Below the pieces are notes generated by a model, which did no database searches, had not been told where the DNA came from, and was given only the letters and a program-made list of their open reading frames with translations. From NCBI GenBank assembly GCA_022316685.1, contig JAKJHU010000054.1, positions 930,001 through 994,000 on the forward strand: 64,000 nt of DNA, in the 5' to 3' direction. A program made the translations under genes and the position numbers. This document shows, piece after piece, positions 33,397-45,589 of this stretch. Positions within the stretch are counted from its first letter, which is position 1; each line of letters starts with the position of its first letter. This DNA comes from Progne subis subis. Lineage: Eukaryota; Chordata; Aves; Passeriformes; Hirundinidae.

Positions 33397-36020
33397 GCAG
33401 ACTCTGGCCCAGCCATGTGGTCCCCCATGGACATTCCCTTCTTTTCCCAGCTCCTGCCTTAGCCCATGGGAAGGGAAGGCGGAATAGGGGCACGGCTGGG
33501 GCTGATTCAGGGGAGGGGACGGACGGCAGCCGTGGGGACACGCGGCTGTCCCTCGTCCCCGCTCAGCTGATGAACGGGAGCTCCTCTCCTCTGGAAATGT
33601 GATGGATGATCCCAATCACATCCTCCCAGCCCTGATTTAATGTAATGTTTTATTAATAGCAACAATCAGGGGAAAGCAAACAGCTCACTCCCCGCGCTGC
33701 CGCTCCCTCGCTGCTTTTCCTGCTTTGCCTTCCCCGAGTTCATCCCAAATCCTTGATGCTCCGGGGATCGGGGGGTTCAGCAGGAGGAGGAGGGTGGGGA
33801 GACACGGGCAGACGAGCTCACGGAGCGGGGCAATGGCTCGTTAGCGCCCGATTAGCTGCGACTGGGACAATATTTTCTTGGCTCATTCTTCACGGATTAT
33901 TGGGAGGAAACGGCGAATTGCCGGTTTGCTTCCGAGGATGTTAAAAGTCCGCGTGGAAAGATGGGGAGAAATGATGCCAGGTTTTGCCTTGCTGGGTTTA
34001 GTGGTGCTTTGTGGCAGAAGGGGTGGCGGGAAGAACGGAGCTGTCCCTGATCAGGCACAGCTCGGGCAGGGCTGAGGATCTTTGCTCAGGGCAAAACTTT
34101 TCCTGATCTGGATCCCCCCGCAACCAAGCCCTGCTTCCCAAACCTTTGGGAAAAGCTTTCCTGGCTGGAAGTGCATCCCCACCTCTGCACAGGCACCAGA
34201 GAATGGGATTTCCCTGGATAAAACATACAAAAAAGAGGAATAACACAACAGAGAGCAAGGAATCCCCGTGCCCCTATAAATCCAACCTCCATCCTCTTGC
34301 ACTCCTTGGATCCTCCCTCCATCCCGGCCCCGTTTGCTGTTGGATTTGGAAGCCTGTTTGCATATTTACTCATTTTCACCCCTGTTTACTCACCCTATAT
34401 CTTGTTTTAATAGCAACCAAAGCCCCCGGGGCCAGTGGTGATAAACAAACAAGCTTTCCTGGGTTTGTTATCCCGTTTTTTGTTCCCGGCTTGGACACGG
34501 AACTCAAAGATCTTTTCAATCAAAAGTGCTCCACATCGTGGGTAAATGATTCCTTTTCCCCTCAGAGAACCATTAATCAGGCGCATCATCCTACATCTCT
34601 CCCCTTTTCCCGATGCCTTTTGGTGGATTCCTAAAATAAAGGAGATTTGGTGGGGGGGAGGAGAAGAGAGGGAAAGATTAACTGGAGCAGGTGTCACATT
34701 TATCTTATTTCCAGAGCAAATACAATCAACAAGTGCCAGGCTAAAACCAGACCCTAAACAAAACCTGCAAAATGTTCTCCAAATAAATGATTCTTGGCTC
34801 TCCTCTGTTTGTTTTTAATTTCCAGTCATCCTCTCAGTGTTCCTGCCAATCCTTCTGCTCTGGGAATGAGCTCATCCGAGCTGATTCCAGGGGGCAGGCT
34901 CCTGCTGCGGAGGGTCCCTGCAACGCCCCATCTCCACCCTCATCCCAAAGCAGCCCAGGATCCCTTCCTAAAACAGCCCTGAGGGTGCCCAGGGCTGAAC
35001 CTCAGCATGAAAACCTCTCCTCAGAGCTGGCTCTCCACCAGAGAGGGGAGGGGGAGGCATCCCCAGATGCAAACCCTAAAATAAATCCTATTTGAGGCTT
35101 TTTTCCCCCCTTGCTTTAATAGGATTTATTTTAGGATTTTGGAGTCTCTCTGCTCTTCATGATGGGGTTGTGGTTGGACTCTGCCCTCTGCTGCACCCCA
35201 AGCCCATTCCAGGAACCTCCTCCTCCACTGAGCCCGTGGATTTGGGGTCACACTTGATAAAGGAGAAGATATTTGGGTTGGGAGATTAAGAGCAGACTTA
35301 ACTTGGGACCCACAGCAGGTCTGGTGGGATTTCTTCTGGGGGATGCAGGGAATCCTCTGGATGTGGGAGGGAGTGTGGAAAATCCCATTAACCTGCAGCT
35401 GTAGGGAAAGGTGGCTCATCCAGCCTGTGGGTCTGGGCTTGGAAATTGCCAGGGAGTTCTGAGATGAGCATCGGTGCCTTTTCCTCGTTGGAAATTCCAG
35501 CTGCACCTCAGGAAAAAAAAAAGGGGGGGGGGCGGTGATAACAAGTTGGTTTTTTGAATTGGAAATTGCAGATTTTAACAGAGAAATGCTTTTATGAAAA
35601 TTTTCCTCTTTCTGAGGAAACGATAAAGGGGGAAAAAAAATATTCAAAACACATTAAGAGGAAAAGCAGGCTGCAGAAGCTCTTCCCTGAGTCAGAACAT
35701 TTGACTCAGAGCTACAAATGGGAGGTGCTTTTTCTGCACCCTGGAGCGCTGCAGTGAAGTGAGAACCACATTTCCCTCAGTGGATCCCATTCCCAGCCCA
35801 GCAATGTCCCTGCCCCGACTCACAGGACCTTTATCCATCTATCCAATCCCTCAGCAGGAACCATCGGATCTGATAAATCTTTGTCTCTGTCACACCTCTG
35901 CCTTGAGCCTCTGTGCCTCCAGCACCATTCCAAGGGCTCCCAGCTCCCCTTGGAGCCGTGGGCTGTCCCTGAGGACTCTGGAATGGGAGCAGCAGCATCC
36001 CAGGCCTCCAGCAGCACACC
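33397..36020. other. Unique sequence with a hairpin at 35075
   Basis: No gene recognised. AT-rich patches at 33840-33930 and 34340-34420 have enhancer-like composition. A G/A-rich run is present near 35513-35535. Confidence 0.55.
35075..35135. other. Hairpin with 18-bp perfect arms
   Basis: CCTAAAATAAATCCTATT (35075-35092) is followed after 25 bp by its exact reverse complement AATAGGATTTATTTTAGG (35118-35135). The loop is pyrimidine-rich. No terminal duplication makes it a known transposon, and no RNA family is recognised. Confidence 0.85.
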
Positions 36021-36425
36021 GGGGTTATCCTGAGCCTGGATACATCCAGGATATCCTGAGCCTGCTCCATCCCTGATACACCCAGGTTATCCTGAGCCTG
36101 CTCCATCCCTGGATACACCCAGGATATCCTGAGCCTGCTCCATCCCTGGATACACCCAGGTTATCCTGAGCCTGCTCCATCCCTGGATACACCCAGGTTA
36201 TCCTGAGCCTGCTCCATCCCTGGATACACCCAGGATATCCTGAGCCTGCTCCATCCCTGGATACACCCAGGTTATCCTGAGCCTGCTCCATCCCTGGATA
36301 CACCCAGGATATCCTGAGCCTGCTCCATCCCTGGATACATCCAGGATATCCTGAGCCTGCTCCATCCCTGGATACATCCAGGATATCCTGAGCCTGCTCC
36401 ATCCCTGGATACATCCAGGATTCCC
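36021..36425. repeat. 37-bp minisatellite, ~10.5 copies
   Basis: Unit ATACACCCAGGATATCCTG followed by AGCCTGCTCCATCCCTGG. Variants GGATATCC/GGTTATCC and ACACCC/ACATCC are ordered: the right end is homogeneous ACATCC, the middle mixes GATATCC and GTTATCC. The unit is not a multiple of three, so the repetitive 129- and 166-codon open frames on the - strand are artefacts. Confidence 0.97.
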
Positions 36426-37115
36426 TGTGTGTATTTCGAGGAGCAGTCCCATGAAAGCTGAGGCTACAGAGCTGAGTTCAAAGCTGTCGTTTTCGCCTCT
36501 GTTTCCCCTAAAGGAGTTTATTTGGGATAACTCAGCCTGCAGAAGAGCAGCCATCTCCTGCCCTGCCCATTCCTGACCCTCTTCCTGTGGGATGGGGACA
36601 GCCCGAGGGCGGGCACTGTCCCCATCCCGGCCCTTTGCGGCCTTGGCAGTGCCCACAGGATGGGCCCCTGGAGGGGCTGTCCAGGAGGAAGAGATCATTC
36701 CCCATCTCTGGGGATGCTTTTCCCATCTCTGGAGCCAAGGCAGAGCACATGAGCTCCCGTGGTGTTAAATTGTTCTATTTCCCAGCAGGATACAGAGCGA
36801 ATTCCCAAAGCAGTGCCCCCAGAACACGCAGAGCTCCCAAACGAAATTCTCCCAGCCGTGGGAAGAGGTGGCAGGGGTGGTGGCTGGGCTGGCAGGGCAC
36901 TGAGGAGCCACAGGAGCCTCCCGTGGGATGGGGAGGGTGCTCTCCCCTCACACCACAGGAGTTCCTGGATGGGGACACCCGGGCTGAGCTCCCTTCGTGC
37001 TACAAATGAGGGACAAAGGGACAGCACCAGGAACTGGACAGAGCTCTGGGAGATGCAGGGGAGCAAAGGGAGCTTCGTTTAACAGGAGGGATGGAGCGAA
37101 GGGAAACGGGGCGGG
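36426..37115. other. Unique sequence
   Basis: No gene or element recognised between the minisatellite and the LTR. Confidence 0.55.
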
Positions 37116-37121
37116 CAGCAG

Positions 37122-37723
37122 TGTTATAAATACATACCACACTATTGGTTTTTCACAAATATTAAAATGAATGCCACACGCAGGACGTTAAAATGACTTT
37201 GCTGTAATAATATTGTTTTTATTTCTGGCGTTAACAAGACTTAGCCATGGATAGCTGATATATATCAAGTTATGCCTGTAAATGCAGGGCCTGCTTGGCT
37301 GGGGTAACATCCAGTGAACGTCTGATGAAGGCCCTGCTGCTGACACGCCAACCATCAACACCTACCCTCTCTAAAACATGGACCGGAGCCCCGACCGGAG
37401 GTGATAACGAAGGAAGACCAAAACCACCGCCAAGAAACACGCGTGCTCCAGAAGGACCCGAGGAGGGGCCGTGCTAAACAGTTCCTAGGATACGTGAACC
37501 AGTTTTATGGGAAAAGTTTGAACGTGCATAATGGTTTATGAATATGCATCAGGCTGCTGCAATGGGAGAAGTGTTTAACGGGTGTCTCCGAAATGGCAGG
37601 TGTGCTCCTGGCTGAATGCCGAGCACCTGGCCCTTAAAAACTTTGCTTTATTGTCTTTGTCTCCTATTGTCCTTTATTAAATTTCACTGTGAACAAAACA
37701 AACAAAGCGAACTTGGTTTTCCA
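37122..37723 (+). mobile_element. Solo LTR (family C-related), 602 bp
   Basis: Begins TGTTATAAATACATACC and ends ACTTGGTTTTCCA, flanked by CAGCAG on both sides (37116-37121 and 37724-37729). Because of the local CAG repetition, a 4-bp GCAG or 5-bp AGCAG duplication with the end shifted by one or two bases is equally readable. Its 3' half shares module order with 13273-13827, including AACTTTGCTTTATTGTC and CTATTGTCCTTTA, so both belong to a related LTR lineage. Confidence 0.85.
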
Positions 37724-37729
37724 CAGCAG

Positions 37730-38967
37730 GATGAGGGATGGAGAAGCACCTTTGGGGCCAGCCCTCCCCAAATCCCTCGCCGAGGCAGGAACACCTCAGC
37801 CTCAGGCCGATGGATGTGGAGCACCCCAAGCCGCTTCTCTGTGTCCCAGCCCCCTCCATGAGCCCTTCCCAGCCATTCCTGGGAGTTCTCCTGCCCCAGG
37901 AGCAGCCTGCAGGGCTGGAGGAGGGCGTGGGGCAGCGGCTCCCTGCGTGTGGCCGGACAAACCCTTCCCTGCCAGCGCCAGCAGCTCCACGCTGGAATTA
38001 CAGACGGAACTGTGAAGGCTCTGAATGCAACACAGCGCAAGACTTATGTAGAAAATAAAGGTAGTTACAGTTGCTTCAAAACATTTTCACAGCTAGAGCT
38101 CGAGGCTTTTAATCAACTCCCTTTTTTCCCCCCCTTTTTTTCTGTTTTTTTATTGCAGGTTCTCCTTTCTGCCAAACGTTTGCAGAGGGGGGGAAGAAAC
38201 TAAAGCAAAGAGAGAGAGAGAGAGAGAGAGAACAGTTTTAGCTGCCAATCTGTTGCTTGCAAAGCCATGAAAAACACCCTGAGAGAGAGTAGCATGTATT
38301 ATAGAGAAGGAAAAGGAGTTCACACATTCTCTTCGCTGAAGTCTTTTAAGGTCCCTTCCCTCCTGGGACCCCCTGTGTCCCCAGCGTGCTCCAAGCCATT
38401 AAAGAAGGAGGTTTCAGCCCACGCCAGCCTCATCCCAGGCTCCCTGAAAAGTTGTCTCAGCCATCCTGTCTCTCCTGGAAGTTTGTCCTGGTGCGTGGAG
38501 GCCCCTCTGTCCCATGGGGCTGTCCCAAGGAGCTCTGCTCTGATGCCGCATCCAGGATTTCTCCCAGAGCTGCTAAAGCTTGGCAAAACCTTGGTTTTGA
38601 GTTAAATGTTCCAGGCAGGGAGCCTGGGAGAGATGGGGCTGCATCCCCTGCTAGTAAAATCCATGTTCCTCCCCGTGCACCTCTCCTTTTCTCTCTTGTG
38701 GAGGTTGATTTGTTGATTCCAGGTTGGAATTCTGGATTTCTCCTCCCACCCAATGCAGGGAGACCTCCAGAGCCCCGGGACACTCGGCAGAGGTTCCCTT
38801 GGGAAATCCAAGCTGTGGTAAAGGGACGGGGGGAGAAATTTGGGTTGTGTTCAGTGTGTGAGGGCTGGGAAGATTAAGCACAGCCTGGACTCAGTTTTGC
38901 TAGGTCACAAAGTCAGGCCTGAGCCTAAGGGTGTGGGAGTCCCCTCCCTGAGGCCACGGGAGCAGAG
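37730..38967. other. Unique sequence with an acceptor-like site and GA repeat
   Basis: No gene recognised. A 36-bp pyrimidine tract ends in TTATTGCAG/GT at 38158, a strong splice-acceptor shape, but the frame after it stops within 15 codons. An (AG)n run lies at 38209-38231. Confidence 0.5.
38209..38231. repeat. (AG)n microsatellite
   Basis: About eleven uninterrupted AG dinucleotides. Confidence 0.95.
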
Positions 38968-39530
38968 AAACGCGGATAATAGATAATAATATAGATAATC
39001 TATCATGATGGATCTAGATAATAAAAATAATAGGTAATATAGATAATATATGTAAATACATAGATTATAAATATAAATATAAATATAAATACAAATACAA
39101 ATACAAATATAAATATAAATATAAATATAAATGAGAACTATAAATATAAACGAGAAATATAAATGTATTTTTATATGTTTATATGTTTATATGTTTATAT
39201 GTTTATAAATGTATATTTATATATATTATATTTGTATATTTATGCCTAGATAAAATATATCAGTATGCAGATAAGAAATATATAGATACTAAAAATAGAC
39301 AAAAATATTGATTTTATATATAAATATACAGATACTAAAAATAGATAATAGATAATAATATATATTATATAAAGATACATCTGTAATAAATATAAATCTA
39401 GATTAAAATAGAGATTATTTATATAAATATATAGATAACAAATACATAGATAATAAATATACAGATAATAAACATACAGATAATAAATATGTATAAAAAA
39501 TAAATATATAGATAATAACATACAATCTAT
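38968..39530. repeat. AT-rich tract (GATAATA / AAATATA units)
   Basis: Roughly 560 bp of TAGATAATA, AATATAAATA and TATATGTT (x4 at 39175-39200) blocks. A Tyr/Ile-rich frame on the - strand (39246-39521) is an artefact. Confidence 0.95.
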
Positions 39531-39659
39531 GAACGCTGTTTAGGCTAATGGAGGCCGGGAGGGAGCCGAGCTGAGCTGTGCCAGCCTTCCCCTGCTCCGC
39601 CGTGCAGGGAAGGAGAATTAGAGGGGCAATGAGGAGAGAAACATCCTCTCCAGCTTGTT

Positions 39660-40135
39660 TTTAAGACATCCCTTCCGCCCTGGGGCTTGTTTTAACGGCC
39701 CATGCCGCACACCAGAGCCATCCCCTTTTATTTACGATGATTATTACGGGCTGCTGCAGCGTCCCCTGGGTCCCGGAGAGGCAGCGCCGGCTGCTATTAA
39801 GGCATTTTGTCTTTCTCTACAATCACATAAAGACCTTCCCCGCGCTCCTCCCGCTGGGCAATAAAAAGGGAAAGACAATCGGCGGCCGAGCCCGCCGCTC
39901 CGGCTGGCTGGGCAGAGCGCCTCGTTAGGCACGATAAAGCGCTCTCCTTAACCCCGGGGCCAGCGGCCGGGCCGGGGCACTCAGGAGGAGGAGGAGGAGG
40001 AGGAGATGGAGCTCACGGCGGGAGCTGAGCCCGCCCCGGCAGCGCCGGCGATGCTCGGGACGGATCCCTGCAGCCTCGTCCCGCTCCAAGCCCGGGCAGC
40101 CTCGGTGCTGGGCGCCTCCTCGGGAGAATCCCTGC
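39660..40135. promoter_or_regulatory. CpG-rich block, candidate promoter
   Basis: CpG density rises sharply, with GGCGGCCGAGCCCGCCGC, GGCCAGCGGCCGGGCCGGGG and GCAGCGCCGGCGATGC blocks. The left part also has TATTAAGGCATTTTGTC, a CACATAAAGACC site and GCAATAAAAAGGG. CpG-rich, undecayed blocks in vertebrates are usually unmethylated promoters. I cannot assign a gene or direction; no credible first coding exon is visible. Confidence 0.45.
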
Positions 40136-40138
40136 TCC

Positions 40139-41192
40139 AGCCCTGGGACCCTCCTTAATTCCAGCCCAGGACCCTCCTCATGAGACCCCCAATTCCAGCC
40201 CTGGGACTCTCCTCAATTCTAGCCATGGGATCTCCTTCATGAGCCCCCCAGTTCTGGGACCCTCCTTAATTCCAGCCCAGGACCTCCTCCTGAGACCCCC
40301 AATTCCAGCCCAGGACCCCCTCCTGAGTCCCCCAATTCCTGTGCCAGGACTCTCCTCAGTTCCAGCCCTGGATCCCCATCATGAGTCTCCCAGTCTCAAG
40401 TCCCCAAGGACCTTCTTCATGAGACCCCCAATTCCTGCCCCGAGACCAATTCCTGCCCTGGGACTCTCCTCAATTCCAGCCCTGGACCCCTTCATGAGAC
40501 CCCCAATTCCTGCCCCAGGACCCTCCTCAATTCCAGCCCTAGACCCCCTCCTGAGTCCCCCAATTCCAGCCCTGGACCCCCTCATGAGACCCCCAATTCC
40601 TGCCCCGAGAACAGTTCCTGCCCTGGGACTCTCCTCAATTCCAGCCATGGGATCTCCTCCATGAGTCCCCCAGTTCTTTGACCCTCCTCAATTCCAGCCC
40701 AGGACCCCTCTCACGAATCTCCCAATCCCTGCTTCAAGGACCTTCCTCATGAGTCCCCCAATTCCAGCCCTGGACTCCCCTCATGTGTTCCCTAATTCCT
40801 GCCCCAGGACGCTCCTCATGACCACCTCAATTCCAGCCCTGGGACCCAGTCCCCAAGTTCCAGATCTTCTGGGATCTCCTTCACGAGCCCCCTAATTCCA
40901 GCCCTGGGAACCTCCTCAGTTCCAGCCCTGGGGCTCCCTTCCCAAATCCCCAGTTTGAGCTCTCAGTTCCAGCCCTGGGGCTCCCTCACGAGTACCCAGT
41001 TCCACACTTTGGACCCTCATCATGAATCCCCCAATTCCAGCCCTGGGTTCCCCTCATGAATCCCTCAGTTCCATCCCTGGAACTCTCCTCATGAGATCCC
41101 CAGTTCCTGCTCTGACCCCCCTCATGAATCCCCCAATTCCCACCCCGACCCCCCTCACGAGTCCCCCAGTTCCAATCCTGGCCTTGGCTCGT
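40139..41192. repeat. Degenerate minisatellite, ~1.05 kb, ~36-bp unit
   Basis: Repeated CCTCCTCATGAGACCCCC plus AATTCCAGCCCTGGGA modules with much length variation (18-bp half units are common) and point variation. The left part is more homogeneous than the right. Pro/Ile/Ser-rich open frames (40239-40664 +) are artefacts. Confidence 0.92.
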
Positions 41193-43137
41193 CTCCCCAG
41201 GAACCTGAGCACGTCAGAGGCGGCCAACAAAGCATTTCGGAAAATTAATCAGCCCAATTGAAACGTGATTGATTGAGAATTGAGAACCACGATCCAGCAA
41301 GTCCTGGAAAATGTAATACTCTAAAACCCTTATTAATTTTTCATGTTCTTTCTGTTTGGATTTTTTTTTTCCCCCCCTCCTTGTGGAGGTGGCCTCGTGC
41401 CAGGATGTTTCTGTGTAAATTCCAGCTCTCTTCCCGCCTGGCTCCCCGGCTCTGGGACACCCTGGGATTTCCATCTTCCCAAAACCCTGCATCAACAAGA
41501 GGGGAAGAACCTCATGGAGCTGAGCTTGCCAGCTTGGGATGAGCCAAAATCTGGGAATTTTTCTCCTGCAGCGACAGACACGGTGATGCTCACATCACCG
41601 AGCACCTCTGGGCGACCTCCGGAGAGGAGCAGCACCAGCACCAAGCTCCGTGTGGCACATCCTTGACTCTCACCACCCTCCAAATTAATTAATCACAATT
41701 AATAGGGGGAAATCTGGTGGGGTAAACCAAAGGATCCCAAAGGCGGGTTCAGCAGCTCATTTGAGTTTTGCTCCTCCCGGTTCCGTGCCAGCGGCCTGGC
41801 GTGGAATTAGCAATCAAAGGCGGGCCAGGTTTGTAAGCGGCGCTGCTCGGATGAAATTAGTTCTATTTTCAACAGATCTGTTTTGATTTTTTGCTTCCAA
41901 AGTGAAAATGTCTCTATTTGTTCAACATTCGGGTTTGGCCTGGATTTTTGCTTGGCTTTTTAAATTTATTTATTTATAATCTTTTTTTTTTTTTTTTTTT
42001 TTTTTTGACACAGTGTCGACTTTTCTCAAGTGGGGGAAAAAAACAACAACAACAACAACATAATTTGGATTATTATTTTTTTTTTTTTTAAAAAAGACCA
42101 ATTTTCTGCCAGCAGCAGCCATGGAAATGTTTCAACCAGAGCGCTGATGAAGTAATCTGAACATATGCCATGGGACCCGGGATCTGACCTCTCTTGTTGG
42201 CTTGTTTCCCTGGGGAATTGAGGCTGTGAAAATCACTCCTCCTCCGTGCCTCTTTGTCACCTTTTCCCCGGCAAACCTGGCTGTAGCTGGGCACATCTCA
42301 AGCACAGATGGGCTGAGATCCTCCAGGTAATTGGGTTCTCAAAAATCACGGCGCAGAATCAGTGATATTTGGATTTCTAACGGCAGAAGGGGTGGAAGGT
42401 AGCAGAGGTCTGGCTTTTATTGGATACAAATTAATTTAAAATGTGCAGAACTTCTTAAAATTTCCCATCTGGCAGGAGATTGGAGTTTGCACCTTTCTGG
42501 CCTGCAAATCGAGCACGGGCTTGGAGCAGAAGTGACCTTCTCCTGCCTCGTCCAAAATGCCCTCCTTGCCACATCCGTGGCGTCATCCCGGCCCTCTGCC
42601 AGGCCAGCCTGGAAATGAGGATGAAGCAGGGGATTGATCTTCATCCCAGGGCCAGGACACAGCTCTCTGCCGGGTTTTCAGTTGGGTTCTTTTGCTCTGG
42701 GACCCTGAGTCTGTGTTTTCCTTGGGAATTTTTGCTGTTCCCAGTGTTTGGGCTGCAAACCCGGCTGTGGCCTCAGGGCCTCGCACCCCTGTCCCCGTGC
42801 CGAGTCCAGCTGTTATTATTTCTCTTTATTTACATCCTGCTCTTCCCCAAGAGCCTTTTCTGAACTCTCTCCGCAGTCTCTGGCAGCTCGTGGCAAATCT
42901 GGAAGACAAAGTGCTCGTCCTCTCCACGAGGGTTTTTTATTTTTAATAAAACTCGCTGGTGCTTCTCCTGAGGGACTTGTGGAAGTTGCAAAACACAAAA
43001 CACTGGAGCTGCTGTTTCCTGGAGAGCGAGGCCGTGTTTCCTCGTGGAACATCTGGAAAGGACAGGGATGGGACCAAGGGCTCCAAGTTCCCCTCAATCC
43101 TGGTGGTGTTGGATGTGATGCTGGATGTGGTGTTGGA
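41193..43137. other. Unique sequence, no gene recognised
   Basis: Contains an AT-rich patch at 41225-41345, a T run (41980-42006), a short (CAA)n at 42043-42060 and further T/A runs to 42092. No recognisable coding exon. Confidence 0.55.
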
Positions 43138-43632
43138 TGTTTTATTTTTCCAGTTTTCCAGACTCTGTGCTGCCCAGGGCGCAGCTCTGAGCTCACACTC
43201 AGCGTCACTCAGCTCTCTGCACACAGCAGGGACACAAAACAAATCCTGTTCCTGCTGCACACCGAGAACAACTTTCAGCCCCAAAGCACAAACAAGGGTG
43301 GCTGGAGGGAGGAACAGGAAGGATGGGAGCTCACAGCCTGGAGCTGGAATGGGACAATTGAACCCCAAAGTGCAAATGGAGCAAAACTTATAAAAGTGTG
43401 AGATCTCATGATCATTTGTCCATTTTGTTCCCATTTTGTGCCCATTTTGTGTCCATTTTGTGCCCATTTTCTGCCCATTTTGTGTCCATTTTGTGCCCAT
43501 TTTGGATCCACCTTGGGTGCAGCCCTGGCCAGGCCCTGTCCTGCCCAAGCTGTACCCTAAAGGCCTTTCAATAAATCTCTATTCTCCAGCTCTGTCCAGT
43601 CTCTGTTCCAGCTCAGCCTTCCCAAGACGTCA
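43138..43632 (+). mobile_element. Solo LTR (family D, copy 4), ~495 bp
   Basis: Homology begins at GTTTTATTTTTCCAG; the expected TGATGCCTTAAG start is missing and replaced by a small GGATGTGGTGTT-type repeat (43103-43138). A TATA box (ACTTATAAAAGTGTGAGAT, near 43388) is followed by eight copies of the 11-bp CCATTTTGTGC unit, the longest such VNTR here, then CAATAAATCTC and a CCCAAGACGTCA end. The frames inside it also occur in the other copies and are LTR sequence. Confidence 0.87.
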
Positions 43633-45589
43633 CCAGATCCTTTCCAGCTCTTCCCAAAGGGTTTCCCATGGGCTAAAGGAAAACTTGAGAGGGAGCACGG
43701 CAGGGAAAGCAAAGCCCATTTTCCTTCTCTGTCCTGAAGAACTCCGGCGCCTTCCTGGGGCCTCGTGACGACGTTTGGCCTCCTCAGAGGGACCAGCTGA
43801 TGGTGCAGAGCCATAAAGGGAATTTCCACATCAAACCAGAGGCAAATTCCCTAAGCCAGTTCCATAGGACAGCTCTGGCTGCAGGAGAAGCGCAGCAACA
43901 CCTCCGCTCTTGGTTATTAATCAAAGCTAATTAGCTGGACTAATGAGGCTGCACTCCTGCTGGCCCTGAGGTGAGGACTCTGCAGGAGGAGGGAGATGCT
44001 CCCAGACCAAGCCTCCCTCCCAGGCCATTTTGACAGGGGAAAAAAAAAAATAAAAATGCATTTCATCCTCATAAATCCTTGGCAGCGAATGTCGTCTGGA
44101 TGCCAACAGGAAAAAAAACACTAATAAATAAGAGGCAGCACTGTTTTTCTTTTAGATGGTTTGGATTGTCAGTGTTCTGTGGTCTGGAAATTGAGTTTTT
44201 ATTATTTTTTTATTTTTTTTTTTAGCTCTCTTCTGCTGCTGGGAATAAGCAAATACCTTAAGTTAAACACCTTCCCCCCAGTGCCCCGGAGTGCAGCCCA
44301 TGGGGAGCAGGGTGATGTTGTTTGGGCACAAAAATCCTATTCCCCAGTGCCCAGGGCGGGGTGGGGACATGTCCCTGTGGCCACATCAGCACCTGGCTGT
44401 CCCCAAGCCACTCATCCTTGGGGGTGAGGACTTACAGCGATAAAATAATCACATTTTCTATGAAAAACAGCGTTTACAGGCACAACCTTAAACCCAGCCC
44501 CGGTTTTCTACCAAAGGAAAAGTTTGGGTAAGAACTTTTATCTGCCCCGCTCTGAATTTTACAGAGGCCCAGCTCTGGAACTCCGAGCTTGCCAGGAGTT
44601 CCCGTCCTGCTCCGGAAAAAGTTCCTGCTCATCCCAGGAGCCAGCACAAAGCCCGGGCAGAGAAGCGACTTCCTTGGCACCCAGATTTCCTTCCTGATTA
44701 TCATTCTGGTCATTCGCCCTCTTTCTCTCTCAATCTTGAGGAAGGAGCAGTGATTTTGTGAGTTGAAATTTGGATGTATTCCCAGCTCCATTTTTTTTTT
44801 TTTTTTTTTTCCCCTCTCCCCCTCTTGTTAATTAAAACTAATAAATCTGCTCAGCAGAGTTTGCAGAGCGGAGGGACGAGGTACAGTTATCTTGACACGG
44901 CAAGGCCATCTCGCTCCTTCCCCCGCCCCCCCCACCTGTTATTTATTTAATTTATTCACCTATTTATTCCCTTCTTGAGCCCGTTCCAGACCTGAATTTC
45001 TCATCCTGGCTGCGTGCAGGCTCTTTGCTTTTCTTTCCCAGGGAAGCATTCCCACAGGAGCCTCAAATAATCAACAATTGCCGTGGCGTGCATCCCTGGA
45101 AATAATTACAGACAATCCCGAGCAAGCCGGGAACAAAGGGATCCGTGTCGTGCGAGGCCTCCTGCGCCTGTTCCCTCGCCAGGGGAGATGGAACCCCGGG
45201 GTTCGGGGTGCAGGGGGGGTCACTGCAGTCCTCTGCACTCATCTGGAGGGTGCGGCAGCAAAAATGTGAAAAGGAAAAGATGATTCCCCAGTCCTGGGGT
45301 GCTGGAAGCCCTTTGGGAGAATCCGTCACTCCGGAGAGCCACGTACCCTCCAGCCCCTGGGAATAGGGGATCCAAACTGTCCCCAAGGGGTCCCACACGT
45401 CCCTGCCAGGGTCCCCACGCTCTGAGCCGGGATGGGACAGACAGGATTTTCATGGAGCTGTTTCATCTCCAGCTCCTGTTTGCCCGCAGGGAGCGTGTGC
45501 TGGCACCCAAGGGTGCCCCAGAGCCCCGGGATGAGTGCCAGGGGCAGAGAAGTTTGTGGGGAATGGCTTTGCCCTGGACTCCCGCCGTC
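43633..45589. other. Unique sequence, no gene recognised
   Basis: Contains a TTATTAATCAAAGCTAATTAGC patch at 43913-43936, T/A runs at 44040, 44205 and 44792-44813, and a C-rich tract near 44930. Confidence 0.55.

Noticed and set aside
42748..43401. Frames of ~200 codons around 43.1-43.5 kb
   Set aside because: They are shared with the LTR copies at 21741, 29229 and 31397 and represent LTR sequence.
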